This document shows positions 23,361 to 34,544 of a stretch of 64,000 nucleotides of DNA, piece by piece (within the stretch, counting starts at the first letter, position 1; every line of letters begins with the position of its first letter). The notes beneath the pieces were generated by a model, which was not told the origin of the DNA, searched no databases, and saw only the letters and a program-made list of their open reading frames with translations. Source of the DNA: Aspergillus flavus (Eukaryota; Ascomycota; Eurotiomycetes; Eurotiales; Aspergillaceae); contig NC_092406.1 in NCBI RefSeq assembly GCF_009017415.1, positions 4,216,001 through 4,280,000 on the forward strand, read 5' to 3'. A program made the translations under genes and the position numbers.

Positions 23361-24489
23361 ATGAAGCTTCTCAACTCTTGGCTCATGGCAAGTGCCATCT
23401 CCACGGTTGCTGCGCGGCCGTGGCCGAGAGCTGCAAACACGACGAGTACTTACTTCTTTACATTGTATGGAGAATCTCCTCACGACCATTCTAGACAACT
23501 AACTCTATGCAAGTGGCAACTCATACACGCAAACCGGTTTCAGCACCACCGGAGAACAGCCATCTCCTTCGAACCCCATGGGAAATCCCGCCTTGGGTGA
23601 GTGTCAAATAGCACACCGATCGTACATACCATGCACATATTGACGCCAAGACCAGGAACTGGCACCACCACCGGGGGTGAGAACTGGGTGGGATATCTGA
23701 CGACGGCGCAGAATGCGTCCCTCGTCCTCTCTTATAATCTGGCAGTGGGCGGTGCGAGCATTGACAATTCGCTCGTTCAGGGATCCACAGACGTGGACCT
23801 TGCTTCCCAGGTCGACATCTTCGACGAAACATACAGCAGCAAGCCGGCTTCTGCGCCCTGGTCGGCGGAAAATTCCGTCTTCGGGTTCTGGATTGGTATC
23901 AATGAGTATGTTGTTCTGTGTTCAGGAGAAACCCGTCTGAAACTGGCCCCGTACTCACTGTTGAGCTCAGTATCGGAAATGCATTTTACAACACCGATGC
24001 CGATACTTTCACGCCGCAGTTGATCGCTCGGCTTGCTTCCCTAGTGGAGCGAATTTACAGTGCTGGAGGCCGCAAATTCCTTTTCCTCAATGTGCCTCCT
24101 ACGAGCCGAAGTCCCATGTTCATTGATCAGGGCAATGCCACTGTTGAGCAGCATGCGGCGTATTTGGCCGTTTATAATAGAAATCTCGAGGCAATGGTGG
24201 ATGGGTTCAAAACCAACCATACAGACGTAAGTAAAGTCACGGGGTGTTAGTCGCATTCGAAGACTGACCGACCCTGTTGCTAAAGGTTACTGTCGCATAC
24301 TACGACTCTTGGTCTTTCATGACAAAGATCCTTGATGACCCCACAGACTACGGTTTTCCTGACGCCACTTGCATCAATGACGACGGCACCTCCTGTATCT
24401 GGTGGAATGACTATCACCCGTCTGCCAAGTATCACCAGCTCCAAGCAGAGGATATGAAGAAGGTTCTGCAACCTTTGGGGGCGTGGTAG
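23361..24489 (+). CDS. Secreted acetylesterase, carbohydrate esterase family 16 (SGNH/GDSL)
   Basis: Five exons, 23361-23464, 23514-23596, 23656-23905, 23971-24226 and 24286-24489, give 298 residues, normal for the family. The N-terminus (1-18) is a signal peptide (hydrophobic stretch ending STVAA). Block I reads FTFGNSYTQTGF with the likely nucleophile Ser38; block III is WIGINDIGN, and the C-terminal catalytic region is WWNDYHPS with His275. FLFLNVPPTSRSP is typical of CE16. These enzymes remove acetyl groups from xylo- and manno-oligosaccharides as exo-deacetylases during hemicellulose breakdown. Asn replaces the usual Asp of GDS in block I, which may be a subfamily trait. The next gene downstream is a secreted cellulase, so both fit plant-biomass degradation. 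Confidence 0.9.
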
Positions 24490-25422
24490 CGTACGGGATA
24501 TCCCTTGTACATAAGCTTATTAGTTTTGACCTGATGTGTAAATGAAAGAGTGTATTGAGCATTGTTGCCGTCCTCGTGGTAGTATCTATCGTTGTATCTC
24601 TACGTAGAAGAGTGTTCCTTTGTTAATTGAACTTCAAGACAGGACATTGATAATCTGTTTTGATCTCCCTTGACAGCGTTTACACATGTATGACTTGGAC
24701 TATCATACGAGTGATCCTTGCATATTCTCGTTTCAGGCCAAGTCAAAAAATATCGTCACGATGCATATGACATTGAATGCTGCGAAGGACAAGAAAAAAC
24801 CAGAAATATGCAAGCAAGGCCGAAGAAACCATACCCAGAAAGGCACGGACTTGCAAAGATTGCATCTCCTCATCTGTGGCATTCAACTAATCAGCTTTCT
24901 TTGGCTGTCGAGCGCCGTCACGCGTACCTGAAGATTTCATCTCCGTGGCGTTTCATCCAAGGGCCAAGACGGCAAAAGGGAACCCTAAATAATTTCCAAA
25001 TCTGTCCCCGGATAATTCTGATAACCGTTGACTGATCTAGTCGCTACTACCGTCGCTCCACCCTTCAGATAATTGATTAAACGTGGGTCTTGTTTTCTCA
25101 ACAACCGAGATGTCAATGGCTTTGCTTTTCTACGGGCCGAAACCCCGATATCCAGTGTGTTCGTCCCTGATCGGCATGTTTCAAGTCATGAATTCCACGA
25201 ATCAGTTCATGCTATCCGTCGTGAAGGGAGGAAGTCCCGGCGCAATGATGTTGTGAATTATTATCTTCTTCCGAATCCGACTGAGTGGTCTTCTCGGACT
25301 TTAGTATATAATCGTGTCAGTTCCCCATCTCTGAAAAATTGGGGCACAAGCAGTTGATCTGTTGTCGATCCTTCTATCTTCTTCTCCTGTCTCGTTTTGT
25401 TCTATTCTGAGCTCTCGTTACG
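24490..25422. other. Intergenic region upstream of endoglucanase gene
   Basis: The 0.93 kb holds the 3-prime flank of the esterase gene and the endoglucanase promoter, with a TATA element at 25305-25312. I found no GGCTAA-type XlnR site by eye. No other gene is seen. Confidence 0.45.
25305..25312 (+). promoter_or_regulatory. TATA box of endoglucanase gene
   Basis: TATATAAT lies 111 bp before the ATG at 25423, the same spacing as in the neighbouring esterase gene. Confidence 0.55.
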
Positions 25423-26796
25423 ATGAAATTCCGTAACCTTTTCTTTGCTGCCGTAGCTGGCTCTGCGGTTGCTGCTCCTCTGGCTAAGGAGCAAAAAAAG
25501 AGGGATTCAGTTTTCCAATGTTAGTCTGCCCTTCTTCTTCTTCTTCTTCTTCTTCTTCTTCTTCTTTCTTCTGTCTTGAGTTTTATATCACTATGCTAAC
25601 ACTTAATACAGGGATCGGCGCCAATGAGTCGGGTGCTGAATTCGGCGAGAACAACCTCCCTGGCGTATGGGTATGTGACCTCCAGCAAATGATCACCATT
25701 CGCTATGGGATGTCCGTTCATCAACTGACTGTAATTGCTACAGGGTACAGATTATATCTTCCCGGATGTCTCGGCCATTACCACCTTGATTGATAAGGGG
25801 ATGAATATATTCCGTATCCAATTCAAGATGGAGAGATTGGTTCCAGACTCAATGACGGGGGCATACGATGAGGCCTACCTGCAGAACTTGACCACGGTAA
25901 GTTGCTCATCTGCCAAAAAAAAATATCTTGGGTATTGACGAGGCTTGCAGGTGGTCAATGCCGTCACTGATGCGGGTGTCCATGCTATCTTGGACCCCCA
26001 TAACTATGGCAGATTGTGAGTATCTCGAAGGCCTCGAAGTAGTGTATTACGGGCATTTAAACATGAGGATGTCGTCTAACTTGAACATGGCAGCAATGGC
26101 GAGATCATGTCCACTCCATCTGATTTCCAAACATTCTGGAAGAACTTGGCAGGACAGTTCCAGAGCAACTCTTTGGTTATCTTCGATACCAGTGAGTCGG
26201 CCCAATCCGTTTCTTCCCCAGTATCACATCGAGTTGGGTATCCTCGATCCTAACGCCAATTCACAGACAATGAATACCATGACATGGACCAAGAGCTGGT
26301 CCTGAACCTCAACCAAGCCGCCATTGACGGGATCCGAGAGGCTGGCGCCACGGAGCAATATATCTTCGTTGAAGGTAACTCGTACACCGGGGCCTGGACC
26401 TGGACCGATGTGAACGACAACATGAAGAACTTGGAGGATCCCCAGGACAAGATCGTCTATCAGATGCACCAGTATTTGGACTCGGATGGGTCTGGTACTT
26501 CCGAGACCTGCGTGTCTGGTACCATTGGCCAGGAGCGTGTCACCAGCGCTACTCAATGGCTCAAGGACAACAAGAAGGTCGGTATCATCGGTGAATTCGC
26601 GGGTGGAAACAACGACCAGTGCAAAACTGCCGTGAAGGGAATGCTGGATTATCTGGCTGAGAACACCGACGTGTGGAAGGGTGCGCTTTGGTGGGCGGCC
26701 GGTCCATGGTGGGGAGATTATATGTACAGTTTGGAGCCTCCAAACGGAGTTGCGTTCACGGGAATGTTGGACGTTCTGCAGGCATACCTGGGGTAG
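25423..26796 (+). CDS. eglB: Secreted endo-beta-1,4-glucanase, GH5 (EglB-like)
   Basis: Six exons, 25423-25519, 25612-25670, 25744-25896, 25951-26015, 26094-26191 and 26267-26796, give 333 residues. Residues 1-18 form a signal peptide; a dibasic KKR at 25-27 suggests a Kex2-processed pro-segment before the mature enzyme. The GH5 subfamily 5 core follows, with the acid/base Glu160 in DTNNEYHDMD and the nucleophile Glu267 in [25 protein letters not shown] is nearly invariant among Aspergillus EglB proteins. The enzyme cuts internal beta-1,4 bonds in cellulose. It has no cellulose-binding module or linker. Intron 1 contains a (CTT)n microsatellite just after the donor, and the five introns split the coding region into short pieces. 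Expression is probably inducible by plant polymers; only a TATA box is seen directly. Confidence 0.96.
25531..25566 (+). repeat. (CTT)n microsatellite in endoglucanase intron 1
   Basis: About twelve CTT units lie within the first intron, eleven bases after its GT donor. They form part of the intron's pyrimidine-rich stretch and probably vary in length between strains. Confidence 0.9.
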
Positions 26797-28303
26797 GGAC
26801 GCAGTGAAGGACACAGAATGTGAAATGATCTCTTTGTGGTCATTCTGGTGCTGAGCACATTGCGGATAGTTCTATTTCAGGATTTTCTAAATGCCACGGT
26901 CGGCAAAAGAAATCGGCAAAGTATCAAGTTTGTACACGTAAACTGACTTGTTGACGGGTTGAAGTGATAGACTCGAGAATACGTACTTCTGACAGGAATG
27001 GAATGACCCACCGATTCATAGGGCATGGACCACGAAAGCACAGCCCCGGTATTTATGGGCACTAGTCTAACCCGGTATAGTAAGTTAGTAAAGATGGTAT
27101 TTTTTCTGAGGGGACTCTGGAATCGCTCCACTATGTCGGCAGTGTCGTTCATTTTAAAAGAGATGCCTAAAGGTTAATCGTAAGCTTGATATCGCAGGGG
27201 TCTGGTCCTTGCATGCATTGATTACATACCTAGGTCATTGTGCGAAACTTTTATAATCTCCCTTGGTGGATGGAATTAATTCTCCTGAATTCGGTGCCTG
27301 ATTGATCCAGTGGGAGAATTTTGTTGGATCCAGTGGAACGGAAGGTTTCTGCTGCTTTACCTGATCTGGTCACGGGTATTGCGTTGACTGCCTAAGGCAG
27401 CCAGTCTTGGAGCTGTAGACTGTAGTTGTACATAGATATGTCGTACTGGGTATAGAACAAGTTAAGCTGCCAAGCTTTAAATAGGGAAGCCTGCTTGCGC
27501 CTTCAGCTAGTATCAAAAATTTATTTTAATCCCAAGGAGGCCATGTTGTGGACCACAATGCCTCAGATCCGTTTCAATTTGACAACTTTAATTCCGATTG
27601 TGGTTCTCTTGTTCCAATCTTATTATTCTTGTCTTTTTAATCTATCATACGTACTCCGTACTTGTTCATCATAGAGCGGCGGATACGGTACCAGATAGGT
27701 ATAGTCTGATATTGCAAAGGGATCGTCGACGACTTCCCTAATAAATCTCGTAATGCTAAGACGACGACGCGTAGGACTCCAGCCACTTATGACGTGGCGA
27801 TAGGGCTGCGATGACCCCGCCACGAGGCTCGAGTGCCCCCGATCCGGTTTAGCGCCATACGACTGATCCCGTTGGACTCGTATGGTACCGAAACCCTCCC
27901 AAAGTTGCGGTGGAAACCTCGCATGAATTTATAGAAACATAGCGTGGCGTAGTCCTCCATGTGATCCCCTGATTGGTCGAACCATGGACGATCCCGAAAA
28001 ACACAACCTGCGCCTCCTCAGCGAGTGAAGTTGATACTGTGGACTTTTTTAACTTGGGGGACTGACGATCATCGGGCAGCCCATCTTAAAAACAACGCGA
28101 TTCTCTCCCGTCTGACACTTCCTGCCATCTTATTATTTTATCTATTCTACTCATCCACTTCCCCTTCTTTTCACTCACCGTTCTTCTATCTATCTATCTA
28201 TCTATCTCCGTTACTTCAGACAATCCCACGGGAATTTAGCCCATACATCCAGACAGATCCACACATAGAACAACTTGCACATCAACAAATCAACATCGTC
28301 GTC
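26797..28303. other. Intergenic region, 1.5 kb
   Basis: It holds the 3-prime flank of the endoglucanase gene and the promoter and leader of the Sur7-family gene. A GTACTCCGTAC element is at 27651-27661 and a (TCTA)n run of about six units at 28185-28209 lies in the probable leader. No frame over 91 codons, and none with a recognisable domain. Confidence 0.5.
28185..28209 (+). repeat. (TCTA)n microsatellite
   Basis: About six TCTA units lie within a pyrimidine-rich stretch 95-120 bp before the Sur7-family start codon, probably in its 5-prime UTR. Confidence 0.85.
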
Positions 28304-29333
28304 ATGGGTAAAGGCGGCCGAGTTTTGTGTATTATCACGCCTTATGCACTCACCATCGCTTCGTTGGTATGCATCATCATTGTCGGACTGGGCTGCACAA
28401 ATTCTGGCTCCAGCACATTAAATGACCTCTACTTCTTCCGGGTAAGCATATATCCCTGTCTCGTGCAATCGGGAACATCGACTAACAATATCCTAGGCCG
28501 ATCTCCAAAACATGACAACAACCGCAACAAACCAAAGCACAATATCCCAGGCTCTCTCCGATGCCGGTGTGACCGTTTCAGATGGAGATATCTCCGCGGC
28601 CTTGGAGCAGGTCCAGAAGCAGTTTGACCTCAAGGACTTCTACAACATTGGTCTGTGGGGTTACTGTGATGGGAACGTCACCAACGACAAATTCGAAGTC
28701 TCGGAGTGCTCGAAGCCCAAGGGAGAGTTCTGGTTCAACCCTATCGAGGTCTGGAATTTGGAGGAGACCGGCGTGGAGAATGGCCTTCCTAGTGGCCTGC
28801 GCAAGTCGTTGAACCTCTACAAGAATGTCTCCAAGTGGATGTTCATCGCCTATATCGTCGCATTTGTCGCCACCGTTGTCGAATTGGTCGTCGGTGTCTT
28901 CGCCATCTGCAGTCGCTGGGGTAGCTGCGTCACCACGCTTATCTCTGGTGTTGCTTTCCTTTTCACTGCCGCAGCCTCCGTGACTGCTACCGCCATGTTC
29001 GCCACCGTCACTGGTGCTTTCAACGAGAACCTGAAGGACTATGGTATGCACGGTAGCATGGGCAAGAACATCTATGTCACCACCTGGTTGGCTGTCGCCT
29101 TCTCCTTGGGAGCTGCTCTGTTCTGGATGCTCAGCACCTGCTGCTGCTCCGGTCGCTCCCCTTACAACCACAAGAACACCCCCCGCGGTGTCACGGCCGA
29201 GAAGACCCCTTACACCTATGAGCCTATCGGCCCTCAGGGCCACCAGCAGGCCTCTCCCTACAACACCTCCTACCCGCCCCCCCCTCCTACTCAGAATCGG
29301 TCAAATGCCTATGAGCCCTTCCGCCATGTCTAA
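28304..29333 (+). CDS. SUR7/PalI family four-pass plasma-membrane protein
   Basis: Exons 28304-28441 and 28497-29333 give 324 residues. The first membrane segment (about 8-29) is followed by an extracellular loop of some 130 residues with possible N-glycosylation sites and the Cys-containing LWGYC ... SECS pair typical of Sur7/PalI proteins. Three more membrane segments follow at about 160-185, 190-218 and 239-262, then a cytosolic tail rich in Pro and Tyr ending in PFRHV. Sur7 proteins mark the MCC/eisosome domain of the plasma membrane and affect cell wall and endocytosis. The tail is shorter than in PalI, the pH-signalling member of the superfamily, so Sur7-like is the better call. The gene shares this window with the Pil1-type gene. 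Confidence 0.88.
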
Positions 29334-30100
29334 GCGAAATCATACATGAGCGAATCATAGTCCAACAAGAAACAAGTCATTAAAAGGAATAAAAAAAAAT
29401 ACATGGTCATACGACTCGACCAATGACAATCTGATGATTCGATTTGAGTTTTATTGAAACAACTCAGCGAGGATCCTCATTTATGAACATAATGCCAAGT
29501 TACAGCATGGGCCGTTTGGGATTTGTATTGTACTTCTTTGTTTTATTATTCGACTGGGTGGATCCTTAATTCTCGCCTGTTTTCGTTTGTTCTGGAATTT
29601 TTACCGTGGATATAGATTGATGTCTATGACATAGATACCCTCCTTCAATTTACTTTCTGCTTTACATTGACCTTAATCCTTCTTGTGAGAAGTAGCATTC
29701 TAAGAATTTGTCTTCAGTTTTAGAGAAATAGAGTCCCCGCAAATATGCTTTTACACTGTTAAGATTTTGGGTTGCGTAGATAGAGTATTCAGTAGTCATT
29801 TTCTGGTCGGTCTGTCATAAGCTTTCATTGTCAAGTGTTCGATATCAGTTCGTGTTGATACAGGGAACGTATAATATAAATACAGTAAAATCAGCCCCTC
29901 CAGCACCCCGAATTAGCCATGAAGAAGCTAACGCTAAATGCAAACATATTAACTGAAACATTAAGTCCATCATAGATGGAAATACAAAAGAGTTATTGGT
30001 AGACCATCTAGTCCAACCACATAAGGATAAAATTGGGCACGGTGAATCAGAGAACTAAAAGATGGACAAGCTGAGTACTCGGCGCTCAACGTGAAGAACA
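29334..30100. other. Convergent 3-prime region
   Basis: AT-rich sequence between the ends of two convergent genes, with several T-rich stretches and AATAAA-like signals (for example near 29388). No gene is seen. Confidence 0.5.
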
Positions 30101-33100
30101 TTATTCAGGGGGATTGGAATAACACGGCCGCTGAGGTATCCCCTTTTCATCTACAGGGATGCGTGCCCAATTGCGACGGAACTTTCGTTGAGAGAAGACA
30201 TTCTGGTCTGCCCGGGCCCACTTTTTGAAGGGCGTCTCGGGGCCGTCGCACCAGCTGGGTTCTGCTGGGAAAAGATGTCGGAGTGAGAGAAACCAGTTCT
30301 CGTCGGGACTTTCCGCTTCACTGGCTGCTTCTGATTCATTGCCTGAAAGGGGTGCTTCAAGAATTGTGGAAGGTTCTTCATCCCCTAGCTCAATGCTGGC
30401 TGTCTCGTGTGTTTCATCCATGAAACCGTCGTCTTCTTCGCTATTGATTTCGCTTTCTGCAACAACAGACTCGTTGCCATCTAGGTATCTCAATGTGCTG
30501 AGCTGAGTAGTCATCTCTAAGCGTAGCTGGTCATCAACTTCCGGGGCCTGCTCTACGGCTTCTGAGTGCTGTCCCTCTACTTCAAGTTGCTGCACCTCGG
30601 CCGCTGGTTGCGGCACCTCGGCTTCCGGGTGTTGTTCGGCGGTCTCCTCGGTGTGTTCTTCGATCTCTGTATGATGACCATCGCCAGGGGGACCCACATT
30701 ATTCTTCGTACATTGAGTAGGCGACGACATAGTGAGTGACATTCTATCAACATCCGTGTCAGATTGGACACTCTGGGTTGCCGGTCCAAAAGAGTGTGCG
30801 TGAAAGTTGGAAAATTGATCCACAAGGCTGGCGGTAAACGAAGTGTCTGCTCCATTTCGAAGACGTAATAGACTCGTCGCCGTGTCAGATATGGTTGGAG
30901 GGATATCCTGTGCTGCAACCACTTTGATCCCTTCTGCGGTAAGACTTCGTTTCTTATACGTTGGTTTGGAAAAGTGTGAAGTGAAATATTCTTCGTACCC
31001 CAGCGATTTTGTCTCCAAAGAATGGCATTGCTCCGTGTAATGCGGATATTCCTCTAAGTGCTTGATAATGAAATCGTCCCACAAGAAAGACCGCTGCAAG
31101 CTTCCCTTGTCTCGTACGGCTTGCAATGTTGCACACAGCCTTCGAAAGTGTAGATAGTCTCCAACATAGTTTGGATAATCATTTCGAAACTTCTCATGTA
31201 TCCTTTGTGCCTCCAAGTGTTCTGCAGAGTGACGAATATAATCCTGGCGACGACAAACGACACCAGAAGCTGGTCTGGTTTCCCCTACGATGCCTGCATC
31301 TGTATTCTCGTCATACCTAAATTTATGTCGCTTTGAAGAAGGTCGCTCTTCAACCCCAATGGGAGATGCAGGGCGCTTTAAAGGTGATATTCCACCATGC
31401 TCAAGCGTGTCATGTGCCAACCCCTGACTTGGCACTAACTCCGGTCCTTTCTCCTCGGACGCCATTGACGAGAGCACTTCATCGTGAGATGAGAACGGCT
31501 TCGAGGAATCCTGAGATTCGAATGTAGACATAGGTATAGGAGCATTTGAGTCATGCTGTTTGGGTGCCGAAGAGTCGAAGACAAGGGCAGAGTGGGAGTT
31601 AGGAGTTGCATCTGGCATCGACCAGTCACCAGTACTCATCTGTGTCCCGAGAATGCCAGTATCATTAGTCTCCCCAGCTCCATTGACCCTTGAGACATTT
31701 GTAGTCTGGGTGCCTTCATTATCATCGTCGTTAGTTGCGTATGTGTTGAAGATGCGTGATTGAGACGACGATTTAGCCACCTGGGATGATGACTGTTCTA
31801 TGTGGTGTGAATCCAGAACGGCCTTATCCTTGTCCAGCCTCGCAGAACGTAGGTGTTTGAGATTAGCTAAGGGCGTTTCCAGAACTTGCACATGCCCGCG
31901 TGCGGGAAATGAAGACCCGGAACTAATGATCTCTTGCTCCGACTGGTTGGTAAAGTTCGATTGTTGTGACCCACCAAGTGGACAGGGAACAGACGTATCC
32001 ATGACTGAGTCCTCGCTTCCTGCATCGGATTCTTCTTGAAGGTTGGGCCCAGCAGCTCTGGGATTGTTGTGCATAGATTTAGAGATATGCTCCTCGTTTA
32101 CATTGTTCTCAAACGGCGAATTCTCCATGGGGAGATCATTGCCGTCTTGGGCTGCGGAAATAACTCGGCTGTCTTGCTGGGCATCGCGCACTGATGTTGA
32201 ATCGACTTCCTTTGGTTGCTTCTCTTCTCGTGCGTTGCCTGGTTTTGTGATATGTACGCCGTTGCGTTTCATAATTGCCCCCGCCACAGGGCTACTGTCT
32301 GCCGGTAGTTGTCGAGGACGGCAAACACGTTCAGGAGAGCTCTCAGACCAGTCCGAGGTCACGGGTTCATCATCGGATTCTGCATTCGTTTGAGCTGTAG
32401 GGCAGTTGGTATCTGGTGAAAGTTCACGAGTCTCAGCCCACTCAGACTCGAAGCCCCTTGGTCCTTCCCGTTCACTCAAACGACTTCTCTGTAGCGCAAT
32501 TTGATTCCACTGGGCTAAAAGTTCAGGTGGTACATGGCCTTTGATGGAATCCCCATGATCAGGTGGCACCCATTGACGAGTGTGCTGTTCAAGCAATGCA
32601 ACTTGGTTTTTGGGTATCCTAATGTCCCTAGTTCTGATTTCAGTCATACTATGCCAAGGGTCGGTGTAGCTAGAGCTTGAATTCTCAGATGGATGCGTCA
32701 TTTCAGGTAGCTTTTGCTTCGGTGATGACTGTGACGAATTGAGATTCTCATGATCCTGTCCTTGTTGTACACCTATCTTGCTTGTCTTTTCCCCGTCAAT
32801 GTTCGTGGTTGGCAATTCATGACCGGCATCGTATCGCTCCTGGAGCGCTGTATGACTATTATGCTGAGCAGGATGTATCAGTTTGGAACCTGAGTCTGAC
32901 ACAGACCTTTCAGTTCCTTCAGCATGAGGAATATCACTGGCGCTTTTAGCAGCATGTGGGCTAGTTTCCCGTACCTCAGTCCTGTTAGGAGAATCCCCGT
33001 TGACAGGAATGGCAACCGTTCCACGCTCTCTATTATCTGGCAAATTACTGTCAGCCGGCTTTGTATGAGATTCCAAGTATCCAAGTAGCGCATTCGAAAC

Positions 33101-33830
33101 CGCTGAGCCGCGCTTAGATTGAATTGGGGGCATCATGGATGGTCCTCCCGAATCCACGAAGGATGTCTGAGCCTGGGACTGCAGAAACTGTTGCGAGACA
33201 TGCTTTTCTGAAACGTGAGTTTGAGACTTCGGAGAGTCATCTAAAGAATATGCCTTTGGCGAAGTTGCAGCTCGGCGGCTCTCCCGAGACTTGATGGTTT
33301 CGAAAACTTTCCTCAACAAGCCTCGTATACTTGCACTCTTCTTAACTAATTTGCCTTGTGGCGCGCCTTTGTACTTGCCCCTGTCCCACGCAATACTAAG
33401 ATTCCTAACGTATAGATGAATTTTCGGAGCAGACATGGCATATTCGAGCACTATTTCATACTCAAGTAGCTGGGCGTAATGATTTAGAGTAACGTCTCTG
33501 TTTAATGGACGATCGCCAGCCTCCCTTTCGAGTCCCTCTAAAGACTCTTTTGCTAGCACTGCTTCGATCTGAGTTTTGGAGTCGGTTAAAGTTGCCACAT
33601 ATCTCCCCTCGCTTTCTTCCCACTATAATCAATTGTGAAGCGGTTAGAATATCATATATCTTCAGCGACTGGAAGCTTACATGGTGAATTATAGTGTACT
33701 GTGGAGAGCGACGGGCAAAACGAAGATTACTGCCATCGTCCTCGAATTCCGAACTGTCCACCTGCCCCTTGATGTAACGGGAAAGAAAGTCTTCAACCAG
33801 TGGCGCAATCCATGCATTTATTGAAATCAT
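30101..33830 (-). CDS. Large protein with TPP1/ACD (Tpz1)-like OB fold, candidate shelterin subunit
   Basis: Two exons on the minus strand, 33830-33681 and 33622-30101, give 1223 residues. The N-terminal 160 residues match the TPP1 OB-fold pattern: an opening WI-x-P-L-V-E-D-F-L helix, a beta strand RYVATLTDSKTQIEAVL, and IHLYVRNLSIAWD where TPP1 has its FYLQVDRF strand. TPP1/Tpz1 bridges telomere-binding shelterin proteins and recruits telomerase. Residues 160-840 are Ser/Gln/Glu-rich, look disordered and contain many SQ/TQ pairs, as in ATM/ATR targets. A compact block (about 840-950) with EKFRNDYPNYVGDYLHF and FLWDDFIIKH looks folded and conserved; a Glu/Gln/Val-rich repetitive stretch and a basic C-terminus follow. 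It is much longer than fission yeast Tpz1. The domain call is by eye; function is inference. Confidence 0.65.
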
Positions 33831-34544
33831 TGTGTAGATGCAGAATTCGCGTCAGAATAGAAATCGTCATAGTCTGGTATACAATAATCCAATATAACGC
33901 ATGACAGTCAGTCAAAGTGCGGGTGAGACTTTGCTTTTAGACGGGTTGATTAGATAGAGAGTGACCATAATATACATCATAGTTCCGAGAACTGCATCAT
34001 CCACACAAATTGCTATTCATTTTTAGAGCATAAGGGTGAATCGGCATAAAAAGGCTGCTTCCTCATGGATACTAGTCTCTTTGTTCGGACTTGACGCGGT
34101 TACAGGCCTAGACGCGCCTCACCGCCCAGTGACCTCACCAGCCACAGCTACCTGCTGCGCCACCACCACTACCACGTCATTGGGCAGCATGTCACGGGCA
34201 TTTTGGCGGGCCTTGTGCATGGAAAAGAAAAGCATCGATCAATCTTGAATCTGTATCTCACCCCTCAGACGCGTCCGTGCAACTCCTCATATCTCAGCCT
34301 AGACTATAACTGATTGAATTTTGTGGTATATTAACAAACCATGCGGGGCCAACTTTCTATGCTTGGATACGCCCGACACAGACTCCAATCAGTTACCTTC
34401 ACCAGCGATCGAGGCTTCTCCACAGGTAGATGCAACGGACGCATGCGATTATCTACTTTCTACTGAGCCCGGGGGTCATTTACCTACGACGTCTAGCCTT
34501 CGACGCTCTGCATATATCATTCTTATAGATACGACAAAGCCTTG
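33831..34544. promoter_or_regulatory. Divergent promoter region of TPP1-like and fab1 genes
   Basis: This 714-bp stretch separates two divergent start codons. Short frames at 34036-34248 and 34321-34545 have no recognisable domain. No clear TATA box is seen. Confidence 0.5.

Noticed and set aside
20881..24489. Secondary-metabolite gene cluster around the type III PKS
   Set aside because: Neighbours are a tRNA-modification partner and a hemicellulose esterase; no P450, methyltransferase, transporter or regulator is adjacent.
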